In this document: piece by piece, positions 8,434 through 17,227 of the stretch | Layout of the letters: every line of letters starts with the position of its first letter | Numbering within the stretch: position 1 is the first letter of the stretch | DNA from: an uncultured SAR116 cluster alpha proteobacterium | GTDB taxonomy: Bacteria > Pseudomonadota > Alphaproteobacteria > Puniceispirillales > GCA-002684695 | Reading direction: 5' to 3' | NCBI GenBank assembly: GCA_902612965.1 | Contig: CACMFN010000004.1 | Coordinates: 26,355 to 90,354 of the forward strand | Length of the DNA stretch: 64,000 nucleotides | Made by a program: the position numbers and the translations under genes | The notes under the pieces: model-generated | What the model was told of the DNA's origin: nothing | The model's database searches: none | Seen by the model: the letters and a program-made list of their open reading frames with translations, nothing else

Positions 8434-9175
8434 ATTTAATAGAACATTAATCAGAATTAAGCCTGAAAAAAATATTAATTGTTTGCCAATTTGTTTTAAA
8501 GACTTAAGTCTCATTGTGGATGAGAGAAAAATATTGTCTAGTTTAAATCTTTCTATCAATTCAGATGATGTTACGGTTATTATGGGTCCAAATGGTGCAG
8601 GAAAGAGCATTTTCTTAAAAATTTTAAATGGAATTTTAACACCTACATCTGGATGCATTACATGGAATAATAAAAAACAATTTTCAGATACATTAAATAC
8701 GCAAGCTTTTGTTTTTCAAAAACCTATTTTGCTTAGAAGGTCAGTTATTGCAAATTTAGATTATATGGATAGTGTTCTTGGATATAAGAAAAAAATTAGT
8801 AAAGACAGATTATTAGAAATTGTCCAACTTAAAAAGCAAAAAAATCAGCCAGCTAGAATGCTTTCACTAGGAGAACAGCAACGTCTTTCACTTATCAGGT
8901 CATTAATGCTACGTCCAAATTTATTGCTTTTGGATGAGCCCACGGCAAATCTTGATCCGGCTTCAACAAAAATTATTGAGGATATAATTTTAAATTTAAA
9001 AATGATGGGAATAAAGATCATTTTTGTTACACATAATATCCTACAAGCAAAAAGGATAGCTGATGACATTATCTTCTTAAATGAAGGAAAAATGGTTGAG
9101 CATTTAAATAAGCAAGAATTTTTCTCTAATTCTAAATCTATTGAAGTTCAAAACTATTTAAATGGAATACTTTAA
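8420..9175 (+). CDS. tupC: Tungstate/molybdate-type ABC transporter ATPase (TupC-like)
   Basis: This is the ATP-hydrolysing subunit partnering the upstream permease. The Walker A motif GPNGAGKS, signature LSLGEQQRLSL, Walker B LLLLDEPTANLD and H-loop VTHN are all intact. At 251 aa it has the usual length and lacks a C-terminal TOBE domain, as in the Tup group. It overlaps the permease gene by 14 bp and the following methyltransferase frame by up to 14 bp, indicating a tightly coupled operon. Confidence 0.87.
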   Translation: MHLDKFNRTLIRIKPEKNINCLPICFKDLSLIVDERKILSSLNLSINSDDVTVIMGPNGAGKSIFLKILNGILTPTSGCITWNNKKQFSDTLNTQAFVFQKPILLRRSVIANLDYMDSVLGYKKKISKDRLLEIVQLKKQKNQPARMLSLGEQQRLSLIRSLMLRPNLLLLDEPTANLDPASTKIIEDIILNLKMMGIKIIFVTHNILQAKRIADDIIFLNEGKMVEHLNKQEFFSNSKSIEVQNYLNGIL

Positions 9176-9779
9176 AAAAATGAAATTTGATAAACAAACT
9201 ATAGAATTTTATAATGAAAATGCACAAAAATATTCATCATATTCTTATGAACATCAAAAAGGTGATCTATATCAAAAATTTTTAAATAACCTTCCGAAAC
9301 AAGGGTCAATTTTGGATGCAGGTTGTGGAGCAGGTTGGGATACAAAATTCTTTTTATCAAATGGATATTTTGTTACTGCCTTAGATGCGTCAATAAAACT
9401 TTTAGAAGTTGTTGAAACGCATAAAAATTTAGAAAAAATTGAAAGTGATTTTTTAAACTTTAAATGTGAAAAGATTTTTGACGGTATTTGGGCAAGTTTT
9501 TCATTACAACATTTACCAAAAAACGATTTCAAACCTGCTTTAAAACTATTAAAAAATTCTCTTTCAGAGATAGGTTTTTTTTATATTGGCATTCACGAAG
9601 GAAATAAAGAAATAAGGGATACTTTGGGTAGGTATTATAGTTATTATGGTGAAAGTGAAATAAGTGGAATAATCCAAAGTTTAAATTTGAGAATTTCTAG
9701 TTTAGATAAATTAGAAAGTACAAGTTTTGATGGTAAAAAAATCAACACAATGCATCTTCTAATTCAAAAGAATAAATAA
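9162..9779 (+). CDS. Class I SAM-dependent methyltransferase
   Basis: The protein has the Rossmann-fold methyltransferase motifs: motif I LDAGCGAGWDTKFFL, the acidic end of strand 2 in TALDAS, and motif IV GIWASFSLQHLP. Its substrate is a small molecule or unknown. The start could be 9162 (overlapping tupC) or the next Met at 9180; neither has a clear ribosome-binding site. It is co-directional with the transporter genes and may be co-transcribed without being functionally linked. Confidence 0.8.
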   Translation: MEYFKKMKFDKQTIEFYNENAQKYSSYSYEHQKGDLYQKFLNNLPKQGSILDAGCGAGWDTKFFLSNGYFVTALDASIKLLEVVETHKNLEKIESDFLNFKCEKIFDGIWASFSLQHLPKNDFKPALKLLKNSLSEIGFFYIGIHEGNKEIRDTLGRYYSYYGESEISGIIQSLNLRISSLDKLESTSFDGKKINTMHLLIQKNK

Positions 9780-9790
9780 AGATAAAGAAT

Positions 9791-10816
9791 ATGGAAAATT
9801 TGAGAGATGAAATATTAAGGCTTAACTTAAAATCAATAATTCAAACTAAAGAAAAATTAAAAGATCATATTATAGAGACGCCTACTATAAAATTTAATTC
9901 TTCATTTTTGAAAAAAATAAATCCTAATACTGAAATTTTCATGAAATTAGAATTATTCCAACATACTGGGACATTTAAAGCTCGAGGTGCTTTATCGGCA
10001 GCCAGTCAAATTGCTAAAAATAAAAGACAATTTGGAATAACTGCAGCTAGTGCTGGTAATCACGCAATTGCTGCTTCTTGGGCTGCAAAAAAGTTAGAAA
10101 TGTCAGCCAAAGTAGTTATGAGGTCAACTGCTAACCCTTATCGATTAACACAAGTCAAAAACGAAGGTGCAGAAATAATAATTACTGATAAGTTAGATGA
10201 ATTATTCAAAATAGCAAAAAAGCTAGTTGATGAGGAACAAAGAACTTTTATACATCCGTTTGAAGGGTTAAGTACCTCTTTAGGAACAGCAGGCATAGGA
10301 TTAGAGTTTGTAAAAAGTATTCCAACGCTTGATGCTGTAATTGTTTCAATCGGGGGAGGTGGATTAATAAGTGGTGTAGCTTCTGCAATAAAGCAAGTGA
10401 ATGAAAATTGTAAAATTTTTGGTGTTGAACCAAAAGGGGCTGCCACAATGTTAAAAAGCTTCTCAACTGGTGCACCAATAAAAAATGTAACAATAGATTC
10501 AGAAGTTGATAGTTTGTCTCCACCTATGACACTACCATTTAGTTATGCAGTTTGTAAAAAGTATATTGATGAAATTGTTACAGTTAGTGATGAAGAAATT
10601 TTTGCTTCTATGGTGATTTTGCAAGAGGAAAGTAAGTTAGCAGTTGAGCCTGCTGCTGCTGCTACTTTATCAGCGTATATTGGACCGTTAAAACATAAAC
10701 TAAAAAACAAGAATGTTGGACTTTTAATGTGTGGTGCAAATATTGACCATAAATCATACTCAGATTTGTTGCTTAAAGGTCAAAGTTATATCAATAAAAA
10801 TAAATCAATTTTCTGA
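9791..10816 (+). CDS. PLP-dependent threonine dehydratase / serine racemase-like enzyme
   Basis: This is a fold-type II PLP enzyme of about 341 aa. The PLP-binding Lys lies in HTGTFKARGALSAA, the phosphate-binding loop is SIGGGGLISG, and TAASAGNHAIAASWAA matches the SxGNH substrate loop. Members deaminate Thr/Ser or 3-hydroxyaspartate, or racemise Ser. The short length, without the C-terminal ACT-like regulatory domain of biosynthetic IlvA, points to a catabolic deaminase or racemase. Its end overlaps the convergent ABC ATPase gene by 12 bp. Confidence 0.85.
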   Translation: MENLRDEILRLNLKSIIQTKEKLKDHIIETPTIKFNSSFLKKINPNTEIFMKLELFQHTGTFKARGALSAASQIAKNKRQFGITAASAGNHAIAASWAAKKLEMSAKVVMRSTANPYRLTQVKNEGAEIIITDKLDELFKIAKKLVDEEQRTFIHPFEGLSTSLGTAGIGLEFVKSIPTLDAVIVSIGGGGLISGVASAIKQVNENCKIFGVEPKGAATMLKSFSTGAPIKNVTIDSEVDSLSPPMTLPFSYAVCKKYIDEIVTVSDEEIFASMVILQEESKLAVEPAAAATLSAYIGPLKHKLKNKNVGLLMCGANIDHKSYSDLLLKGQSYINKNKSIF

Positions 10817-12841
10817 AGTTTGTTGTTTAAATAAATTTTCAATTTTTATATGGCATCTAATGGCATTTCCATTTTTTGAAATTTGCCAAGGTGGGGTTTC
10901 AGTGAAACATTTTTTGCCCAAGACCCTTGGGCATCTACTCTGAAAACTACAACCTATCTCAGGAGGGCTTTCCTCCACTCTATCTTCAGCTGTCAACACA
11001 GGCTTTAAATCTGGATCTGGCTCTAAAACAGCACCAAGCAAAACTTCTGTATATGGGTGAGAGGGAAATTTATAAACCTCTGATGATGGGCCAAATTCGC
11101 ATAGTCTGCCCTGATATAAAACTGCAACTTTATCACTTATTGCTCTCACAACTGCAAGATCATGAGATACGAAGATATAAGTAGTACCCATATCATTTTT
11201 TAAATCCTGTAAAAGTTTTAAAACAGCAGCTTGCACAGACACGTCCAGTGCTGAAGTCACTTCGTCACATAAAATTATATCTGGTTTTGCTGCAAATGCT
11301 CTTGCAACTGCAATCCTTTGTTTTTCTCCTCCTGAAAGTTGTCTCGGAAATCTATATAAATAACTTTCGGTTAATCTTACTTTTTTTAAAAGGTCAATTA
11401 TTTTTTCCTCAAGCTTATCTCCACTCAATTGAAAATAAAGTTTAAGAGGCTGAGATAAAATCTCCTGTACTGTATGGCTTGGGTTAAGGGATTCATCGGG
11501 ATTTTGAAAAATTAATTGTATAGCTCGTAACTGACTGTTTGTTCTATTTCTAACATCACTTGAAAGCGTGATATTTTTTTTGAAATTTATTGCTCCATTT
11601 TTAGTGTTTAGAAGTCCTGCGATAGATTTGAGAATGGTTGACTTTCCACTTCCTGATTCACCAACTAATGCAATGGTTTCTCCTTTGTTAACCTCAATTT
11701 CAATATCTTTTACAGTAATATTCTTTTCAGAAAAGCGGTTTAATAATTGATCTAGGATACTTTGCTTAGTGTATGTGATTGATACTTTGTCTAACTTTAA
11801 GACTTCATCCAATTTTTTTGTTTTATTTGCTGAATGTGTATCATAATTTGGTTTATATTGTTTATCTGATAATTTACTATGCCAAAAACATCTCACTTTC
11901 ATTTTTTTATTCTTAGGAATAAAAAGCTCTGGCTTTGAATTTTTGCATTTATCTGTTGCAAATTCACACCTTTCAAAAAAACAACACCCTTTTATATTTT
12001 GTTCAAGTTGGGGTGGTGTGCCAGGCATTGCTTCAGGCAATCCTGGTAAAGAAAGTTTTGGTATCGAATTAAGTAATCCATAAGCATAAGGGTGGAGGGG
12101 GGAACTTAAAACCTCTCGAACATCACCATCAAGAACTATTTCTCCAGCGTACATTACAATTACTCTGTCACTTACTTGAGCAATTGCTCCAAGGTCATGA
12201 CTTACATAAACCATTGAGGTGTCTGTATCTTTAGCAATTTCATTTAATAACTCAAGAACATGAGCTTGAGTTGTTACATCCAGACCGGTAGTTGGTTCAT
12301 CTAAAAGTAATAATTTTGGACTGCCTGCTAATGCCATGGCTATAGCCACTCTTTGCTGCTGTCCTCCAGATAGCTCATGAGGATATCTCTGAGCCATAAT
12401 ATTTGGTGATGGGAGCCTTACTTTATATAAAAGTTCTGTTATTTTTAATTGTCTGTCTTTAGTGTTTATTGTTGAATGGAGTTTCAATGTTTCTTCAATT
12501 TGATATCCTATTTTAAGATTAGGTGTGAGTGATTGACCGGCATTTTGAGGTATCATTGCTATCTCTTTACCTCTAATTTTTTCAAGATCACGATCTGTCA
12601 TATTTAATAAGTTTTTTGATTTAAATAAACATTGACCAGATATCGTGTAGAGCCCTTGTTTTGTGTAGCCCATCATTGCAAGTGCCAGTGTGCTTTTCCC
12701 AGAACCAGATTCACCTACAATGCCAACAGTCTCACCTTTATTGATGTGTGTTGAAATATCTTTTAAAATAGAAACTTCTCTACCATTTTGGCTTTTAAAT
12801 CCAATTGATAAGTTTTCAATTGTTTGAATTTTATCACTCAT
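10805..12841 (-). CDS. Dipeptide/nickel-type ABC importer ATPase, fused DppD-DppF
   Basis: One 678-aa polypeptide carries both nucleotide-binding domains of an oligopeptide-type importer. NBD1 has GESGSGKSTLALAMMG, LSGGQQQRVAIAMALA and LLLLDEPTTGLD, followed by the oligopeptide ATPase C-terminal domain with a Cys-rich motif (FFERCEFATDKC). NBD2 has GESGSGKSTILKSIAG, LSGGEKQRIAVARAFA and LCDEVTSALD, and again a Cys motif (CSFQSRCP). It is the last gene of the binding protein-DppB-DppC-DppDF operon; its ATG directly follows the dppC stop. Fused DF ATPases are common in proteobacterial peptide and glutathione importers. Confidence 0.93.
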   Translation of the reverse strand: MSDKIQTIENLSIGFKSQNGREVSILKDISTHINKGETVGIVGESGSGKSTLALAMMGYTKQGLYTISGQCLFKSKNLLNMTDRDLEKIRGKEIAMIPQNAGQSLTPNLKIGYQIEETLKLHSTINTKDRQLKITELLYKVRLPSPNIMAQRYPHELSGGQQQRVAIAMALAGSPKLLLLDEPTTGLDVTTQAHVLELLNEIAKDTDTSMVYVSHDLGAIAQVSDRVIVMYAGEIVLDGDVREVLSSPLHPYAYGLLNSIPKLSLPGLPEAMPGTPPQLEQNIKGCCFFERCEFATDKCKNSKPELFIPKNKKMKVRCFWHSKLSDKQYKPNYDTHSANKTKKLDEVLKLDKVSITYTKQSILDQLLNRFSEKNITVKDIEIEVNKGETIALVGESGSGKSTILKSIAGLLNTKNGAINFKKNITLSSDVRNRTNSQLRAIQLIFQNPDESLNPSHTVQEILSQPLKLYFQLSGDKLEEKIIDLLKKVRLTESYLYRFPRQLSGGEKQRIAVARAFAAKPDIILCDEVTSALDVSVQAAVLKLLQDLKNDMGTTYIFVSHDLAVVRAISDKVAVLYQGRLCEFGPSSEVYKFPSHPYTEVLLGAVLEPDPDLKPVLTAEDRVEESPPEIGCSFQSRCPRVLGKKCFTETPPWQISKNGNAIRCHIKIENLFKQQTSEN

Positions 12842-13720
12842 TTAAACTGGTGCTTTTTGGGTTCGATCAATTCCAAGTGCTTTTGCAAATGCATCAGCTG
12901 AAAGATTAATTCCGATTATTAGTGAGCTTAATGCGACAATTGGAGCAATAACAGACCAATATGCAAAAGACATCAATCCCCTTCCTTCTGAAATCATTAG
13001 TCCCCAGTCTGGAGTAGGAGGGCTTACTCCAAACCCTAAAAATGACAACGAACTAAAAGCTAAGAGCATCCAAGACCATCTCATTGCTCCTTCAACCATT
13101 ACAGCGTCTCTTACATTTGGTAATAATTCATTCCATATAATAGAAAAATTGCTGTGGCCTCTTGCTTTTGCAGCCATTATAAAGTCTCTGGCAATAACAT
13201 CGTGAGTAGCTGCTCTGGCTACTCTCACGATACCTTTCCCGTAAAAGAAACCTAATGCTGGAATCAGTACCTCAGTTGAAGTACCAAGAATAACAACAAT
13301 CAATAGCATTGCTAGAATCCATGGAATTGCAAGAAAAGCATCTATAATTCTCATGACAATATCATCAATTTTTCCGCCAACTAATCCACAAAAAATGCCA
13401 ACAAACCCACCCCATGCAACTGCTATAAGTGTTCCAAAAAAAGTGACTAATAGAGCAACTCTTCCACCCATAAGTGTTCGAGTGAAAACGTCACGACCAA
13501 GTTGATCCGTTCCAAAAATAAACTCTTCACTCGGGGGTCGTAACATAATTAATGAATTAATCTCTTTATAATCATATGGAACTATAAGCGGACTTATTAT
13601 TGCAATAATTATATGTAAAATTACAATTGAGAATCCGATCATGCCTGAAGGTCTAGAAAAAATTGAAATAATTATTTCTGAGAGCCTTTTTAATTTTGAT
13701 ATTTGATTTTGATTAACCAT
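12842..13720 (-). CDS. Peptide/nickel-type ABC transporter permease, DppC-like
   Basis: This is an inner-membrane permease of 292 aa with an N-terminal helix and the binding-protein-dependent transport domain. Typical DppC landmarks are FGTDQLGRDVFTRTLMGGR near the N-terminal side and the coupling loop FIMAAKARGHSNFSIIWNEL. The product of the neighbouring permease gene would form the other half of the channel. The gene lies between dppB (15 bp gap) and the ATPase gene. Confidence 0.92.
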   Translation of the reverse strand: MVNQNQISKLKRLSEIIISIFSRPSGMIGFSIVILHIIIAIISPLIVPYDYKEINSLIMLRPPSEEFIFGTDQLGRDVFTRTLMGGRVALLVTFFGTLIAVAWGGFVGIFCGLVGGKIDDIVMRIIDAFLAIPWILAMLLIVVILGTSTEVLIPALGFFYGKGIVRVARAATHDVIARDFIMAAKARGHSNFSIIWNELLPNVRDAVMVEGAMRWSWMLLAFSSLSFLGFGVSPPTPDWGLMISEGRGLMSFAYWSVIAPIVALSSLIIGINLSADAFAKALGIDRTQKAPV

Positions 13721-13735
13721 AAATTAATTTTAATT

Positions 13736-14692
13736 TTACTTCCTTACTTGAAGTGTTCGAAGTCTAGGATTAACAACTAAGGTTAATAGATCTGCAATTA
13801 AATTTACACCAACATAAATAAGAGCAAGAATTAAAGCTAATGCTTGAACTACAGGCAGGTCTCTATCCGAAATTGATTCAATAACAAGCCTTCCTAATCC
13901 TGGATAGTTAAAAACTACCTCTGTGACAACAACACCTCCAAGTAGCCATGCTATTGTAAGCGCGATTATATTTATGGCTGGGAGCAAACCATTAGGTAAA
14001 ACATGAATAAATACCATCTTCCAGTAAGGAACTCCTTTCAATTTTGCCATTTGCACATAATCACTCGACATAACTTGAATAATGTTTGATCTGACCATTC
14101 TAAGCATATGAGCTGTCATAACCATAGATATTGCGATGACAGGTAAGATAATATTGGGCAATAATTCTAAAACAGTCGAATTGGATGAGACGATTACAAT
14201 ACCTGGAAGCCAATTAAGCCATATTGCAACCACTAATATTAATATTGTTGCACTTATAAATTCAGGTATCGTCATAGAAAATATTGCAAAAGTTGAAATA
14301 AAAATATCAGGAAATTTATCTCTCCACAGAGCAGTAACAATACCTAGGATTATTGCTAAAGGAATACCAATCAAAATTGCTGTTACAGCTAAAATTAGGG
14401 AGTTTCTTACTCGAACACTAATTATTTCATTAATAGGTTTCTCACCACTCAAAGAGTAGCCCAAATCACCATACAAGGCATTATAACTCCATGAAAGATA
14501 TCTTTCAATTGCAGGTGTATTTAATCCAAGTTGTTCTCTGCAGATTTCTAATAATTCACCTTTTGCTTCCCTTTCTAGGTAAGCTGTGCATGCATCTCCA
14601 GGAAGAACTTCTACACCAGTAAAAATAATAACAGAGACTAGAAAAATCGTAATAAAACCAAGGCCCAATCTTTTCAGAATTAATAAAAACAT
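13736..14692 (-). CDS. Peptide/nickel-type ABC transporter permease, DppB-like
   Basis: This permease of 318 aa has the DppB pattern: an N-terminal helix (LGLGFITIFLVSVIIF), a periplasmic segment with LPGDAC, and the coupling loop YVQMAKLKGVPYWKMVFIHV followed by LPNGLLPAINIIAL. It is separated from the binding-protein gene by a strong hairpin, so its expression is probably lower than that of the binding protein. Confidence 0.92.
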   Translation of the reverse strand: MFLLILKRLGLGFITIFLVSVIIFTGVEVLPGDACTAYLEREAKGELLEICREQLGLNTPAIERYLSWSYNALYGDLGYSLSGEKPINEIISVRVRNSLILAVTAILIGIPLAIILGIVTALWRDKFPDIFISTFAIFSMTIPEFISATILILVVAIWLNWLPGIVIVSSNSTVLELLPNIILPVIAISMVMTAHMLRMVRSNIIQVMSSDYVQMAKLKGVPYWKMVFIHVLPNGLLPAINIIALTIAWLLGGVVVTEVVFNYPGLGRLVIESISDRDLPVVQALALILALIYVGVNLIADLLTLVVNPRLRTLQVRK

Positions 14693-14723
14693 TCTTTGAA
14701 AACTTAATAAGAGATTTTAAGAT

Positions 14724-14747
14724 CATAGACCGCATAAGCGGTCTATG
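14724..14747 (-). terminator. Intra-operon hairpin between binding-protein and permease genes
   Basis: This is a perfect 10-bp inverted repeat (CATAGACCGC / GCGGTCTATG) with a 4-base loop, in the 66-bp gap between the binding-protein gene and dppB. On the minus strand the stem is followed by an A/T-rich stretch but not a clean T run. It therefore looks like an RNA-stabilising or partially terminating element, of the kind that raises binding-protein mRNA over permease mRNA in ABC operons, rather than a full terminator. Confidence 0.7.
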
Positions 14748-14758
14748 AAGATTTTATT

Positions 14759-16240
14759 TTAATCAACTGTAATTTTGTGCCATCTAACTGACCAGTTTTC
14801 AACTTCGTCAAGATTATTAACTCTTGCTGTTGTAACAATTAATTTGCTTACGGTGTAGGGTATTAGTGTTCCACTTTCTTCCCATAAAACATTTTGAGCA
14901 GCTTGATACATAGCTTTTCTCTTTTCAAAATCAAGTTCCTTTCTAGCCATACCGAGGAGTGAATCAAAAGCAGCATTTTTATATAATGATTCATTCCATT
15001 TAGCACTACTATGATAAATTTCATTAAGTGCTTGGTCTGCAGGTCTTTGGTTCCATCTAGTCATTGCAACAGGCTTTTTAAGCCAGATATCATTCCAATA
15101 TCCATCAGAAGGAACAACTTGAATATTTACTTTGATACCGGCAGCAGCAACTTGTTGCTGGACTACTTCAGCAATAGGTGTCCATGTAGGCTCAAGACTA
15201 CTTGGGTATACTGTAAATTCAATACCATCTGGATATCCAGCATCAGCTAATAGTTTCTTTGCACCTTCAATATCTTGAGGGCAACTTAAATCAGCTCTGT
15301 ATTGGTCTGATTTCATAACTGGATGATCACAAGTAACTTCAGCTGCTCCACCAGTTACAAGATCTGCTAATGCTTGTCTGTCAACAGCCATTCTTACGGC
15401 TTTTCTTACTCTTGCATCTTTAAAAGGCTCTAAATCTGTTCTCATCACCATGCCTCTCCAGTTTCCGGTAGGAATTACATGATGCTTAAATTTTGAGTTA
15501 CCTTCAAAAATTGGTTTCTGTTTGTAGTCAATGACTCTTAGCATATCAATTTGACCAGATAACAGGGCTTGAACTCTAGCTTGTGAGTCTGAAATTGCAA
15601 TTATATGAACTTCAGCGACCCCAGGCGCTCCTTCCCAGTAATCAGGATTTGCTTTTAGTATTGTTGTTCCTTCAGCATCGAACTTATCGACCATAAATGG
15701 GCCAGTACCAATCCCAGTTTTTGCTATTGTATCTTCAGAACCAGATGGCAACATTCTAAGTCTATAGTCAGTTAGGTTTAGAGGTAAATCTGCAAATGAT
15801 GTACTAAGTTTCATCTTAACAGTATGAGAATCAACAACCTCTACTGATTCAATCATACTTATACCTTTTGCTGCAGGAGACTTATTGGCACTAACTCTCA
15901 TTAATGAAAATTTAACATCCTCAGCATCAAAGTCTGAGCCATCATGAAATTTAACTCCTTTTCGAAGATTAAATGTCCATTCTGATGCATCAGCATTGGC
16001 ACTCCAAGACGTTGCAAGTGATGGAGATGGTACGCCATTAAGATCATTTCTGACTAATCTATTCATAGTTTTTTCTATAACTTGGAATAAGCGGCCTTTT
16101 GTAATAGGGTCCAAGTTTGTATCTTTCCCAAATCCAAGATCATGTGAAACTTTAAAAACTCCACTTGAAGCATAAGAATATGAAAAAGAAATAATTAGAG
16201 AAAAAACTGAAATAAATATTATTTTAATAAAGTTTCTCAT
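14759..16240 (-). CDS. ABC transporter substrate-binding protein, family 5 (peptide/nickel type)
   Basis: This is a periplasmic solute receptor of 493 aa with a signal peptide (about residues 1-24, SYSYASS at the cleavage region). Family-5 features include the N-terminal FNLRKGVKFHDGSDFDAEDV motif and the later segment VRKAVRMAVDRQAL. Substrates of this family range from peptides to opines and nickel; the sequence alone does not decide. The start is supported by GGAAGGAAA before the ATG. It is the first gene of the minus-strand operon binding protein-DppB-DppC-DppDF. Confidence 0.92.
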   Translation of the reverse strand: MRNFIKIIFISVFSLIISFSYSYASSGVFKVSHDLGFGKDTNLDPITKGRLFQVIEKTMNRLVRNDLNGVPSPSLATSWSANADASEWTFNLRKGVKFHDGSDFDAEDVKFSLMRVSANKSPAAKGISMIESVEVVDSHTVKMKLSTSFADLPLNLTDYRLRMLPSGSEDTIAKTGIGTGPFMVDKFDAEGTTILKANPDYWEGAPGVAEVHIIAISDSQARVQALLSGQIDMLRVIDYKQKPIFEGNSKFKHHVIPTGNWRGMVMRTDLEPFKDARVRKAVRMAVDRQALADLVTGGAAEVTCDHPVMKSDQYRADLSCPQDIEGAKKLLADAGYPDGIEFTVYPSSLEPTWTPIAEVVQQQVAAAGIKVNIQVVPSDGYWNDIWLKKPVAMTRWNQRPADQALNEIYHSSAKWNESLYKNAAFDSLLGMARKELDFEKRKAMYQAAQNVLWEESGTLIPYTVSKLIVTTARVNNLDEVENWSVRWHKITVD

Positions 16241-16439
16241 AATAATAATTTCCTTCCAGATAAATATTATATTTATATATTACTAATTTTATTTCATAAT
16301 TATTTTGGGTTTTAAACCACAAAATATATTATCCTTCTAATTGGGACAAGTCCCACTCAGGAAACCAATTAATATTTAATTTCATTAAAAATAAAATGAA
16401 GTTAGAGTTAACTGTATTTCAAAAAATTTATAATTTTAA
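16241..16439. promoter_or_regulatory. Divergent control region with a 14-base inverted repeat
   Basis: The 199-bp region between the binding-protein gene and the peptidase gene must hold promoters for both directions. It is very A/T-rich, but contains the inverted repeat TGGGACAAGTCCCA at 16342-16355, a possible operator. No -35/-10 pair stands out clearly enough to call. Confidence 0.35.
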
Positions 16440-17117
16440 ATGTCAGATATAAATAAATATATTTTTGCAATTGGTGGCGGTGGTTTCACTCATAGAAAAG
16501 ACAAAAGTCTAGATAACTTTATTTTATCAATTAAAAATAAAGAAATTTTAAAAATTGGATTTTTACCTACGGCTAGTAAAGATAATTATGAAAAAACTGA
16601 ACTTTTTTATGAAAGGTTCAAAAAAACAACACACAAATTATCACATTTTGAATTATTAAAGAAAATAATTGGTTTTGAAGAATGGGTTTTATCCAATGAT
16701 ATAATATATGTTGGTGGTGGGAATACATATTTTATGCTTGAATTATGGAAAAAAAATAACTTAACAAATATATTTAGGAGGGCATATTCTAATGGAATTA
16801 TATTATGTGGAGTTAGTGCAGGTGCCGTTTGTTGGTTTGAAAATATTTTGTCAAATTCTTTACATAAAAAATTTACTCATTTAAAAGGTATAGGTTTAAT
16901 AAATTTAAGTTGTACCCCTCATGCATCATCAGAACCGGAAAGAGTAAAGGTTTTGCAGAAAAAAATTAGAAATGGGATAATGCCTCCAGGAATTGTAATA
17001 GATGATGGCGTTGGTGTTCTTTTTATTAATGGTGAAATAAAAAAAGTTTTTACTGCAAGGAAAAATCACAGTGCTTATTTTATTGATCAAACTAATATAA
17101 AAAATCTTGAACAATAA
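16440..17117 (+). CDS. Peptidase E-like protein (S51 serine peptidase family)
   Basis: This is a soluble serine hydrolase of 225 aa. The N-terminal IFAIGGGGFTHR, the central YVGGGNTYFML and the nucleophile motif LCGVSAGAVCWF (Ser in GxSAGA) are typical of the S51 family. Peptidase E cleaves Asp-Xaa dipeptides; related members degrade cyanophycin dipeptides. The start at 16440 has no obvious ribosome-binding site but gives the normal N terminus. It may use peptides taken up by the neighbouring importer, an inference from position. Confidence 0.85.
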   Translation: MSDINKYIFAIGGGGFTHRKDKSLDNFILSIKNKEILKIGFLPTASKDNYEKTELFYERFKKTTHKLSHFELLKKIIGFEEWVLSNDIIYVGGGNTYFMLELWKKNNLTNIFRRAYSNGIILCGVSAGAVCWFENILSNSLHKKFTHLKGIGLINLSCTPHASSEPERVKVLQKKIRNGIMPPGIVIDDGVGVLFINGEIKKVFTARKNHSAYFIDQTNIKNLEQ

Positions 17118-17227
17118 AAAAATACTAATTATCAATTAATTATAAAAAACTGAAAGAGAATAAAATCCCTTATCCAAGTCAGAAAATTTTTAGTATTGAT
17201 GATGCAAGAGAACTAGCAAAATGGCGA

